Shown: piece after piece, positions 44,319 through 51,397 of the stretch
Numbering within the stretch: position 1 is the stretch's first letter
How the letters are laid out: the number at the start of each line of letters is the position of its first letter
Virus record (IMG/VR): IMGVR_UViG_3300042384_000288
Location: 47,108 to 111,107 of that record
DNA: 64,000 nt
Strand: one strand, 5' to 3'
Origin: a virus
The notes under the pieces: generated by a model
Told to the model about the DNA's origin: nothing
What the model saw: only the letters and a program-made list of their open reading frames with translations
Database searches by the model: none
Made by a program: the position numbers and the translations under genes

Positions 44319-44990
44319 GTGGTTATATAAAAAATTTGCCCAAGTAATATGTGCATCTGCTCTATAGTGATGGCTATCTTCAGCTACAGGTTTGTGATTC
44401 CACGCTTTTAACAGTTTGTAGTAAGACTGTGTGTGATCATATGGTTGGAAATAGTGACCTTGCCAATCTAGTTGTTCTGTTGGGGTTAATCCACTATAAG
44501 TATTAAAAAATACATGTTGTATGTTTGAATCAATGAGACGTTGGTGTAACTCCCATATTTTCAACTGAGATTGATCTGAATATTTCTGTACATCTTCTCT
44601 GCCAACAACCCATTCTTTATAACGTTGTTTAACTGCTTCTGGAAACAAATCGATAATCAATCCGGCACTGAATTGATATACAACATCGTCTACTTCGACT
44701 TCTTCGCGCTCCCAAGTAGCCCAACCTATTACTACAATATTTGGTCTATATGCGTCTAAATAGTTATGAGTTGTACGTAGGATACGTGCATTGCTGCTAC
44801 CACTTTCTGCTTGGCATACTAAAGTAGCCGAATATCTATCAGCTAGTATTTGTCCATAGCTAACTTTAAGATTGTCTGGATGAGGCAGCCTGCCTAAATG
44901 TGAATATAGTGGATCATCTTCAGCAAAGCAATGAGTGTTCATGGCTTCTGCACCAGCACTGTGACTATCACCGTTTACATATAGTATCAT
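44301..44990 (-). CDS. SGNH/GDSL-type hydrolase-like protein
   Basis: A 229-residue protein: ILYVNGDSHSAGAEAM with the GDS nucleophile (residues 6-8), AESGSSNARI for the oxyanion residues, VVIGWATWEREE, and DSHHYRADAHITWANF near the C-terminus with an Asp and His for the triad. It is related to the SGNH genes at 19007 and 19900 but lies in the replication region. The substrate is unknown. Confidence 0.7.
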   Translation of the reverse strand: MILYVNGDSHSAGAEAMNTHCFAEDDPLYSHLGRLPHPDNLKVSYGQILADRYSATLVCQAESGSSNARILRTTHNYLDAYRPNIVVIGWATWEREEVEVDDVVYQFSAGLIIDLFPEAVKQRYKEWVVGREDVQKYSDQSQLKIWELHQRLIDSNIQHVFFNTYSGLTPTEQLDWQGHYFQPYDHTQSYYKLLKAWNHKPVAEDSHHYRADAHITWANFLYNHLTNSS

Positions 44991-45445
44991 TAGCTTATTT
45001 CCGTCCTACCATTGCCTATATCTTTACGACGGTCACGACGGTTGCTAGGATCAGCTTGTTCTTGTTGATAGGTCTCCATGACTACATTGCGACATACAGC
45101 ACGAAACCAGTTATCTACAATGTCTTGATCTGTTTTACCTTGATATCCTGCTTTGATTAACCGTGCTACAAAAATATCATTCCAGTCTAATTCAAATGAA
45201 CCTGCGCCGGGATCTTCTGAATTGATATCGATGCTTAATACTTCGACCCAAGGGTCACCAGCGGCAGTGGCACGAGCTTTTGGATCATTCTTTTTAGCTT
45301 CAGCTTCGGCTTTCTTAGCTTCTTTTTTAGCTTTAGCTTCAGCACGTTTTGCTTCAGCTTCTGCAGATGCTGATTGTCTTAAACGTTCTTCTTCATCACG
45401 TTTTGTTTTGCCTGTTAGCTTATCTATTAATTTTTTAATTACCAT
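44990..45445 (-). CDS. conserved phage protein with charged coiled coil
   Basis: A 151-residue protein from ATG 45445 (MVIKKLIDKLTGK), 1 nt after the queE stop. Residues 17-55 are a Lys/Glu/Ala coiled coil. The C-terminal domain (GDPWVEVLSIDI, FELDWNDIFVARLIKAGY, DQDIVDNWFRAVCRNVV) is familiar from a conserved T4-like phage family without known role. It is found here between queE and the SGNH gene. Confidence 0.7.
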   Translation of the reverse strand: MVIKKLIDKLTGKTKRDEEERLRQSASAEAEAKRAEAKAKKEAKKAEAEAKKNDPKARATAAGDPWVEVLSIDINSEDPGAGSFELDWNDIFVARLIKAGYQGKTDQDIVDNWFRAVCRNVVMETYQQEQADPSNRRDRRKDIGNGRTEIS

Positions 45446-45446
45446 A

Positions 45447-46304
45447 CTATTTCCCCCAAGAATTGCCCCAAAGATCAACATGTAATCTCGGACTGTAATA
45501 ATAACCTCTGCGCATAGCTTCATCTGCTATGTTAAATTTGTTGCCATCATATACACTAACAACTCCGCCCACAGGCATAACATATACTACACCTTCGACG
45601 CCTGCTGATCTATAGCAACGTACAGCGTGATCTACTTCAGCAAAGTCTGCGGGAGTTTCTACTACAAACTTAAAGCATACTGTACCAAACTCTTGATACT
45701 CTTTAACTATTGCTGGCTTAACTGCATCTTCAAACTTCTCACCTGAAGCACTTAATTTGGCACTAACACTAAATGTAATCTCACGGTGATTGGCACGTTT
45801 CCAATGATATAGATATGCTTTGAAATCCTTATGTAGTTCTTGAGTACCATTGGTCTCAAAGGTAATATTCTTTAGGTCACGCATACTTTCATGTTCTAAT
45901 AGTTCTTCGTAGCTACGTTGCCAACCTAATAAGGGCTCACCGCCTGTGATAACCAAGTGTACATCGTTACCGTTACACTGTTGCCAACGGTTATTAGGAG
46001 TTAGTGCCAACATAGCATCAACTACAGCACTGGTTTCTAATATTGGACTCAGATGTTTAAACTTAGGATGCCACGCCGCATAGCTGTCACAACCTGTATT
46101 GACCAAAGGTAAGTCTTCATATCTGTTGTACAATTCTACAGTTTTAGCAACTTCATCAGCCTCTGCACTGGCTGTGCCTCTGACCATACCAAATCCGCTA
46201 CAGGTAAAGTTACAGCCAAATGTACGTAAGAAAACTGAAGGAACACCTACATAGCGTCCTTCACCTTGTGCTGAATAAAATATTTCACTGACTTTAAGTT
46301 TCAT
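45447..46304 (-). CDS. queE: 7-carboxy-7-deazaguanine synthase
   Basis: A 285-residue radical SAM enzyme of the QueE family: SEIFYSAQGEGRYVGVPSVFLR at the start, GCNFTCSGFG, TGGEPLLGW and FETNGTQ. QueE contracts 6-carboxytetrahydropterin to 7-carboxy-7-deazaguanine. The cluster motif is abnormal: Cys31 and Cys35 are in place, but the third position of CxxxCxxC is Phe38. The next cysteine is Cys72 (NTGCDSY) after an insert of about 35 residues and may be the third ligand. It overlaps the MazG-like gene by 11 nt; folE is 1.2 kb upstream in the same unit. Confidence 0.87.
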   Translation of the reverse strand: MKLKVSEIFYSAQGEGRYVGVPSVFLRTFGCNFTCSGFGMVRGTASAEADEVAKTVELYNRYEDLPLVNTGCDSYAAWHPKFKHLSPILETSAVVDAMLALTPNNRWQQCNGNDVHLVITGGEPLLGWQRSYEELLEHESMRDLKNITFETNGTQELHKDFKAYLYHWKRANHREITFSVSAKLSASGEKFEDAVKPAIVKEYQEFGTVCFKFVVETPADFAEVDHAVRCYRSAGVEGVVYVMPVGGVVSVYDGNKFNIADEAMRRGYYYSPRLHVDLWGNSWGK

Positions 46305-46569
46305 ATAATTTTGACCATATTTTTAGTTTTTCAATCTTGTTTAATTTAGCTGTGTTTAAGTTATTTAGGTCAACAACGCCTTGCTCAATTAAAATATCTA
46401 CTAGAGCTAACATATCGCCAATTTCCATTTCTAAGTTGGCTCGCTGTGTATTACCAGATTTATGAGCGTTATCTAGGCCAAAACGATAGATCTTACTAGC
46501 TGCTTGTATTACTTCAGCGCACTCTTCTTGTAAAATGATCAATGCTTCTTGTGTTTTGTTAGCAATCAT
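46294..46569 (-). CDS. MazG-like nucleotide pyrophosphohydrolase
   Basis: A 91-residue all-helical protein from ATG 46569, overlapping the upstream stop as TAATG. LQEECAEVIQAASKIYRFG and LEMEIGDMLALVDIL are the ExxE...ExxD metal motifs of MazG/dUTPase-type pyrophosphohydrolases. It would hydrolyse a (d)NTP, perhaps removing unmodified nucleotides or lowering (p)ppGpp. It lies in the same unit as folE and queE, so acting on a purine nucleotide is plausible but unproven. Confidence 0.75.
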   Translation of the reverse strand: MIANKTQEALIILQEECAEVIQAASKIYRFGLDNAHKSGNTQRANLEMEIGDMLALVDILIEQGVVDLNNLNTAKLNKIEKLKIWSKLYET

Positions 46570-47126
46570 TATCTTTCCCAAGGGTAAACAATCCACGTAT
46601 CCTGTTCTGCTTTGTTGATTTCTTTAGCTGAATAATCCACTTGACGACTAAAATTGCTACTTAGGTTATCAATTAACACAGCAAAACGCACATTGTTACC
46701 CCAGATGTCTGCCCAGTTTGGATCGTTCGGCAAACATGATTGTTGCCAATCTTGAATAATCCAATCTAATGTAGCACCTGTGTCATTGATATCATCTAAG
46801 ATCAGTATGTTTTTACGCAGTGCAGGATCACTAGTGGCTTCTCCTTCTAGGCGAGGGTAACTAGCAGCACTAACATAACCAAATGCATCTTCGGCCATCC
46901 AAAGATTACTCTCTGGACCGTTATCACTATCACGTAGACTAACCTTTAAAGTCTCCATTGGGATATGATAGAGATTGCTCATAACAACTGCTGGAATCAA
47001 TCCACCGCGGGTAAGACCAACAACGTAGTCTGGACGCCAGTTGTCCTTATACATTTGAGATACAATATTACTAACCATATCGTGTATGTGTAGATATTCG
47101 TAATACTTTTTTTCAACATTATTCAT
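46569..47126 (-). CDS. purine-type phosphoribosyltransferase
   Basis: A 185-residue type I phosphoribosyltransferase: DYVVGLTRGGLIPAVVMSN with the PPi loop and ILILDDINDTGATLDWI with the PRPP-binding loop. The closest relatives are guanine/xanthine/hypoxanthine enzymes. In a unit with folE, queE and MazG it may salvage a purine or act on a deazapurine base. It overlaps the gene before it by 4 nt. Confidence 0.8.
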   Translation of the reverse strand: MNNVEKKYYEYLHIHDMVSNIVSQMYKDNWRPDYVVGLTRGGLIPAVVMSNLYHIPMETLKVSLRDSDNGPESNLWMAEDAFGYVSAASYPRLEGEATSDPALRKNILILDDINDTGATLDWIIQDWQQSCLPNDPNWADIWGNNVRFAVLIDNLSSNFSRQVDYSAKEINKAEQDTWIVYPWER

Positions 47127-47458
47127 CGCAAATACTCCATGGTAACAATTTTACTTAATGATTCAGCAAAGTCTGCGTTCTCATCAATGATGTACAGCTT
47201 AACACGTTCTTGATCATGCTTGTCATTGTAGCGACCAGCTTCAACAATCTTTCCACCACTTGCTCCGTACACTTTAAATGAAATAACACTGTCATCATCG
47301 TAGTTATGTGATACACGTTGTTGTTGCTTAATTGGGCTACCGCCCCCGCCACCACTAGTCCATTTTCGAGATCTAACTTGTTTGGGTTCTGCCACCGCCA
47401 TATCTTCTAATTCGTATTGCCATTTATGTGCTAAACGTATTAACCATCTCTTAAACAT
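47123..47458 (-). CDS. small conserved phage protein
   Basis: A 111-residue protein from ATG 47458, which has AAAGGA upstream and follows the folE stop by 10 nt. A basic start (MFKRWLIRLAHKW) is followed by a linker with WTSGGGGGSP and a C-terminal beta-rich domain (ISFKVYGASGGKIVEAGRY, LYIIDENADFAESLSKIV). The C-terminal domain is familiar from T4-like phages. Function unknown. Confidence 0.65.
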   Translation of the reverse strand: MFKRWLIRLAHKWQYELEDMAVAEPKQVRSRKWTSGGGGGSPIKQQQRVSHNYDDDSVISFKVYGASGGKIVEAGRYNDKHDQERVKLYIIDENADFAESLSKIVTMEYLR

Positions 47459-47468
47459 AACTATTCCT

Positions 47469-48152
47469 TTATCGAACCTTGCAACTATTGACAATATTCA
47501 TAAACTCTGCACGTACACTTGGGTCAGTTTTAAAACAACCGCCAAGTTTTGATGTAACTGTTGAACTTCCTACATCCTCTACACCCCGCGACTTAACGCA
47601 ATAATGTTGTGCATCTAATACAACCCCAATATGATCTGTTTCGAGAATGTATTGTAGTGCGTGATAAATTTGTTCAGTTAATCGTTCTTGTATTTGCGGA
47701 CGCTTGCTAAAATATTCGACTACACGATTAATTTTACTTAATCCTAACACTTTATGATTCGGAATATAACCTACTGTAGCCAACCCATCAATAACAACAA
47801 AGTGATGTTCACAATTTGATTGGACATTGACATTGCGTTCAATTACCATCTCATCGTATTTCATTTTGTTTTCTACTGTGGTGCACTTTGGAAATGCTTC
47901 GTAATCGAGTCCCCAAAATATTTCGTTAACATACATTTTAGCTACTCGCTTAGGGGTTTCGATTAAACTGTCGTCAGTTAAATCTAATCCTAATGTCTGC
48001 ATTATTGAAGTAAAATGTTGTTCAATTTTATCGATTTTATCTTTACGATCGATATTGTTAGATATGGTTGGCGTTTCTACGCCCATTTTAATCAAATGTT
48101 CGTGTACTGCTTGTCCTAAGACTGGATCTGTTTTTGTTTTGTTGTATGACAT
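47469..48152 (-). CDS. folE: GTP cyclohydrolase I
   Basis: A 227-residue FolE. IETPKRVAKMYVNEIFWG, SNCEHHFVVIDG (zinc Cys and catalytic His pair), KVLGLSKINRVVEYFSKRPQIQERLTEQI and VLDAQHYCVKSRGVED (second zinc Cys) are all present. The enzyme opens GTP to 7,8-dihydroneopterin triphosphate, the first step to 7-deazaguanines and to folate. With queD-like, queE and a dpdA-like gene nearby the deazaguanine role is favoured. AAGGAAGG precedes the ATG; a 140-nt structured leader separates it from its promoter. Confidence 0.93.
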   Translation of the reverse strand: MSYNKTKTDPVLGQAVHEHLIKMGVETPTISNNIDRKDKIDKIEQHFTSIMQTLGLDLTDDSLIETPKRVAKMYVNEIFWGLDYEAFPKCTTVENKMKYDEMVIERNVNVQSNCEHHFVVIDGLATVGYIPNHKVLGLSKINRVVEYFSKRPQIQERLTEQIYHALQYILETDHIGVVLDAQHYCVKSRGVEDVGSSTVTSKLGGCFKTDPSVRAEFMNIVNSCKVR

Positions 48153-48207
48153 GATAACCTTCCTTTGTGATGGTTTAAATTGTGATGTTTACAGCCTTTA
48201 TGCTGCA

Positions 48208-48240
48208 AAAGTATTTATGCGAAGTTGTTTCGCTTACTTT
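48208..48240 (-). other. hairpin in the folE leader
   Basis: A two-part stem, AAAGTA/TACTTT (48208-48213 with 48235-48240) outside and GCGAA/TTCGC (48219-48223 with 48229-48233) inside, centred in the folE 5' leader. It could be an RNA regulatory structure; it does not match a riboswitch class I know. Confidence 0.45.
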
Positions 48241-48299
48241 GTACTTTGACAATTTATATTACTCCGATGTTAAGCCAGTGGATTGGCGATTCATAAATT

Positions 48300-48329
48300 A
48301 GTATAACATGATTATTTAGGTCTTGTCAA
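48300..48329 (-). promoter_or_regulatory. sigma70-type promoter of folE
   Basis: On the - strand TTGACA (48329-48324), an 18-nt spacer and TATACT (48305-48300), giving a leader of about 140 nt before the folE start. Confidence 0.65.
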
Positions 48330-48330
48330 T

Positions 48331-48912
48331 CTATTTGATAATAATTTCGCGCAGGTCCGGATACTGCTTGTATTTAGGTTTTTGGTCTACTGTAGGTAAT
48401 AATTCTAATCCTCGAATAGCATCTTCGATAGTAGGACGATAGTGATAACCAACTTCAAATACTTTTTGTTCTTGCCAAGGGCTTTTAGTTAGATCTCTAC
48501 CATCGTATCGTTGTGCTAGCAAGGTTTTATATGCATTGGCGTCATCTAATAGAATAGCACCACCGTGACCGATGTTTAAAGGTTTGTCAAATCCAAAACT
48601 CAAACACTGCATTTGATCTGGGCGATACATGCCTAATTGTAGCTTACGAGCACTATCCCAAATACGGGTATTAACAAATTGGTATTCACCGACCCATTCG
48701 TTATTACCAGTATATCCAAATGAAATATCCAACTTACGCATGGTCATTGGTATGCTTAGGTAGGTAAATGCTGGGAACATTGTGCGCTTAATTTGGTCAT
48801 AACGCAGACATAACTCAATAGCGTGAGTGCAACAATCAGTCATAACAACGTATGGCGCACCAGTAAGCTCACCTAATGCCCGTTCAAATTTTGCTATTGC
48901 ATCAAAACTCAT
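48331..48912 (-). CDS. short DegT/StrS-type aminotransferase-like protein
   Basis: A 193-residue protein resembling the large domain of DegT/StrS sugar aminotransferases: GAPYVVMTDCCTHAIELCL for the phosphate-binding loop, WDSARKL for the PLP-stacking Asp, and CLSFGFDKPLNIGHGGAILLDD with the PLP lysine. At half the normal length (compare 362 residues at 26959) it lacks the C-terminal domain. It may be a specialised minimal form. It overlaps the glycosyltransferase gene by 4 nt, which suggests a shared sugar pathway. Confidence 0.7.
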   Translation of the reverse strand: MSFDAIAKFERALGELTGAPYVVMTDCCTHAIELCLRYDQIKRTMFPAFTYLSIPMTMRKLDISFGYTGNNEWVGEYQFVNTRIWDSARKLQLGMYRPDQMQCLSFGFDKPLNIGHGGAILLDDANAYKTLLAQRYDGRDLTKSPWQEQKVFEVGYHYRPTIEDAIRGLELLPTVDQKPKYKQYPDLREIIIK

Positions 48913-49997
48913 TTAATATTCTTTAATAGTTCAGTTGCCGAAAAGAAATCATGATGCAAGCTATGTGCTTGCTGTGGTACTAACTTAGCATATTCACTAT
49001 AGTCAGTCATATACGCTACAATTTTATCACATAGTGCTTGCTTATTATGCAGAAAACTACTATACGATTCAGTCCAAGAACTTGGATATTTAAACACAGG
49101 GTCATACATCTCTGTATAACTTAGTCTGTCTGGGACCATAGGTATAGCATCTACTAGGGCACCTTCATACATACTAATACCTAGAGTTTCTTGTAGGTTA
49201 GCACTGAATACTAGTTTAGCTTCACCTAGTAAGGTATGGTATGCTTCTTTAGATAGGTTCTGCTCTTGACAGACAATCCATTCGTACTCGGGCAATGCCT
49301 GTGCTAGATCTTTAAAGATTTCAACTTGTTTCTCTGGTGCAATACGATGTGGAAATAAGATTAAATCACGCTTCTTAGTCTTATAAGGACCAATAGTCTT
49401 AGGCATATATTCCATAGGCCAGCCTGTGCGGACAATCTTATTGCTAGCAATCATATCTGCTTTATCTTCTTCCGCCCACGGATTTTCACATACGCCATCG
49501 TTTAGTAAGTTAGCACAGAACATATCAATATGAAAGTCTGTAGCAAAGTAGTTATGATCTATAGCATGAAAGAATGCCTTCTCACTGTGCCTAACCCACG
49601 AAGCATTACCAATCAAGCGTCCCAAGAAGTCTTGTGGGTCGTAACTTCCAGCGTGCCACAAGGCGTGAATAGTGACGGGAATGTCCAACAGCTCGGACAT
49701 ATACTTAAGGTTAATAATCCCAGGATGCCAAGCGTCAGTAAAAATGAAGTGGTCACCCTTAAAAATCCTTCCTTCCGTAAATAATCTACCCATCTGCTCG
49801 ACTTGATTGGCTTTATAGACATTAGTGCCGCCAAAGTTAAGAAAAGCACCAGGGGTAGTAGCAGCAGGAATGTCAGCTGGTCCGGCGATAACATATATGT
49901 CATGTCCGTGTTCTTCCAATAGTTTAGGTACATGAGCCTTCCATTGGCCCGTGTACCTTGTGTCAACTGCTTCTAGATCAACTAGATACACAGTCAT
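48909..49997 (-). CDS. GT-B glycosyltransferase
   Basis: A 362-residue protein from ATG 49997, which overlaps the upstream stop as TAATG. MTVYLVDLEAVDTRYTGQWK and GDHFIFTDAWHPGI form the acceptor half; LILFPHRIAPEKQVEIF, then ANLQETLGISMYEGALVDAIPMVPDRLSY form a GT4-like donor half with the E(x7)E-type Glu pair. In T-even phages GT-B enzymes glucosylate modified DNA bases, so action on a modified base is conceivable; a protein or lipid acceptor is equally possible. Confidence 0.75.
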   Translation of the reverse strand: MTVYLVDLEAVDTRYTGQWKAHVPKLLEEHGHDIYVIAGPADIPAATTPGAFLNFGGTNVYKANQVEQMGRLFTEGRIFKGDHFIFTDAWHPGIINLKYMSELLDIPVTIHALWHAGSYDPQDFLGRLIGNASWVRHSEKAFFHAIDHNYFATDFHIDMFCANLLNDGVCENPWAEEDKADMIASNKIVRTGWPMEYMPKTIGPYKTKKRDLILFPHRIAPEKQVEIFKDLAQALPEYEWIVCQEQNLSKEAYHTLLGEAKLVFSANLQETLGISMYEGALVDAIPMVPDRLSYTEMYDPVFKYPSSWTESYSSFLHNKQALCDKIVAYMTDYSEYAKLVPQQAHSLHHDFFSATELLKNIK

Positions 49998-50236
49998 TAT
50001 CGTGGGTTCCGACCCTGATAACCAGTTGGCTGACCGTTGCGTTGTTGCCATTGCTGACGTTTTTTACGGCGTTCTTGCCACTCACGATACTCTCCACCCT
50101 TGTATAGATCCGCTTCATCAAATTTGATCATACGAAAACGACAGTAGTTCATCCATGCATCTAGGTCGTTGTAAATTTTTGTTACTTCTGGACTCATACG
50201 TAGATATTTCTTAAGCCATACTGGTTGTGATGCCAC
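49997..50236 (-). CDS. small basic phage protein
   Basis: A 79-residue protein starting at GTG 50236 with TAGGAG 9 nt upstream; the longer frame further upstream overlaps the previous gene and has no such site. VASQPVWLKKYLRMSPEVTK, FRMIKFDEADLYKGGEYREW and a very basic, Gln/Arg-rich tail. Small proteins of this layout are common in T4-like aquatic phages. Function unknown. Confidence 0.6.
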   Translation of the reverse strand: MASQPVWLKKYLRMSPEVTKIYNDLDAWMNYCRFRMIKFDEADLYKGGEYREWQERRKKRQQWQQRNGQPTGYQGRNPR

Positions 50237-50247
50237 GGTATAATCTC

Positions 50248-50691
50248 CTAAATAGTGACAGTTTGGTAGGGACGAGTACAGTTGTACTCTGCATAACTTC
50301 CGTTTTCGCCATCTTCGGATACTTCTATCCAAACATCGCGATTGGGATACTTTTGGACAATCTGCAGATACAGATCATCTGAAATCATTTCACAGCTCTT
50401 GTAATTTAGTTGTAATGTATTATTTACGTAAAGACTTTCTAACCAACGTTTAAACTGAATAAATTCTATATCGCGGTCGTCATGTAGTACATCAATAGCG
50501 ACTCTAAAATGAAAGATATGCCTGTGTGGGCTAGCTAAGAAGCTGACATCATATTCGTCGCCTGTAGCTAATGTAGGATCTGTAGCTGCCGCTGGATAGC
50601 AGTGAACACCCTCTTTACGAAAAGTAACCCAAATCTTCTTTTGTGCTTTTGCTTTGATGCGTTCTATTTGTTCACGTTCTGTTTGTATCAT
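50248..50691 (-). CDS. conserved phage protein, possible T-fold (PTPS/QueD superfamily)
   Basis: A 147-residue protein: KIWVTFRKEGVHCYPAA, FLASPHRHIFHFRVAIDVLHD, RDIEFIQFKRWLESLY, and SCEMISDDLYLQIVQKYP, VWIEVSEDGENGSYAEY. The order Cys, HxH, D-x-x-x-I-E-F-x-x-F-K, S/TxE and VxVxE parallels PTPS/QueD enzymes, so it may be a second, shorter QueD-like protein. I cannot exclude an unrelated conserved phage family. It sits between the dpdA-like gene and the glycosyltransferase. Confidence 0.5.
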   Translation of the reverse strand: MIQTEREQIERIKAKAQKKIWVTFRKEGVHCYPAAATDPTLATGDEYDVSFLASPHRHIFHFRVAIDVLHDDRDIEFIQFKRWLESLYVNNTLQLNYKSCEMISDDLYLQIVQKYPNRDVWIEVSEDGENGSYAEYNCTRPYQTVTI

Positions 50692-51218
50692 TTAATAATC
50701 TCATCTTTACCATATTGGTCCCAATCGGTAAACTTATCTTCATCTAATAGTGTGCTTAGTCTATGACACCACACACCTGGATTAGTAGCCGCAAAGTCTA
50801 TATCGTCTAGTTTAATTGTAGCATTATATCCTAGTAGTTGTAAATAGGGCAATTTTACCGAAATCTGTGGAATGAATCTACGTTTCTCAGTAAGCCCACT
50901 TTCAAGCAAGCCTTCTACATCCTTAACATCAAAGTCCAAAGTACACCAATAACCTGCATCTAGACATGCATGTATCATGCTCTCCCATGGATGCCAGTAT
51001 TCAGCATTGTTTGGGTCACCACCTGCATCAAAACTTTGATTAGCACCAAAGTAAATATGTTTGCAGTAGTGTTCCCCTGCCATTTCTAATATACTAGCAA
51101 CACTTTGTACACCTACTACAAACAATGTCTGCATGTTGTATGCTGGAGTTTTTTCTATCTCTACACCAGTAAAGAATGTTATTGCTTCTGCTGTGCCTGT
51201 GACATATTCACGTTTCAT
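50688..51218 (-). CDS. conserved phage protein of unknown function
   Basis: A 176-residue protein: TGVEIEKTPAYNMQTLFVVG, YCKHIYFGANQSFDAG, WHPWESMIHACLDAGYWCTLDF. This conserved family is familiar from T4-like cyanophages and their relatives, without known function. Short overlaps (4 nt each side) tie it to the gene that follows dpdA and to the T-fold-like gene. Confidence 0.7.
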   Translation of the reverse strand: MKREYVTGTAEAITFFTGVEIEKTPAYNMQTLFVVGVQSVASILEMAGEHYCKHIYFGANQSFDAGGDPNNAEYWHPWESMIHACLDAGYWCTLDFDVKDVEGLLESGLTEKRRFIPQISVKLPYLQLLGYNATIKLDDIDFAATNPGVWCHRLSTLLDEDKFTDWDQYGKDEIIK

Positions 51219-51397
51219 AAGCCCAATTTCGTCCTAATAGTTTCAATGCTACGTTTGACTGACAATTTCTCTTGCTTAAGTTTACTTAAACTTTGATCGT
51301 CTAAGTAGTTAGTATAACTTCTACGGATGTTTTCGTCAAGTCTTTTGTGAATTTGTTCTAACTCTGCAAGTTCGTCTTCTAATGCAACGCGATCCAT
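51215..51397 (-). CDS. small coiled-coil protein, YdcH/DUF465-like
   Basis: A 60-residue helical hairpin: LEQIHKRLDENIRR, a short turn with LDDQ, then LSKLKQEKLSVKRSIETI. This is the pattern of the YdcH/DUF465 family (H..LD..I...D...L..LK..KL.L...I). It shares one base with the dpdA-like stop and overlaps the next gene by 4 nt. Function unknown. Confidence 0.6.
   Translation of the reverse strand: MDRVALEDELAELEQIHKRLDENIRRSYTNYLDDQSLSKLKQEKLSVKRSIETIRTKLGL

Noticed and set aside
48331-48912. Short aminotransferase-like gene as a frameshifted pseudogene
   Set aside because: No continuation of the missing C-terminal domain was found in other frames downstream, and the 4-nt overlap with its neighbour is intact, so it looks like a real short form.
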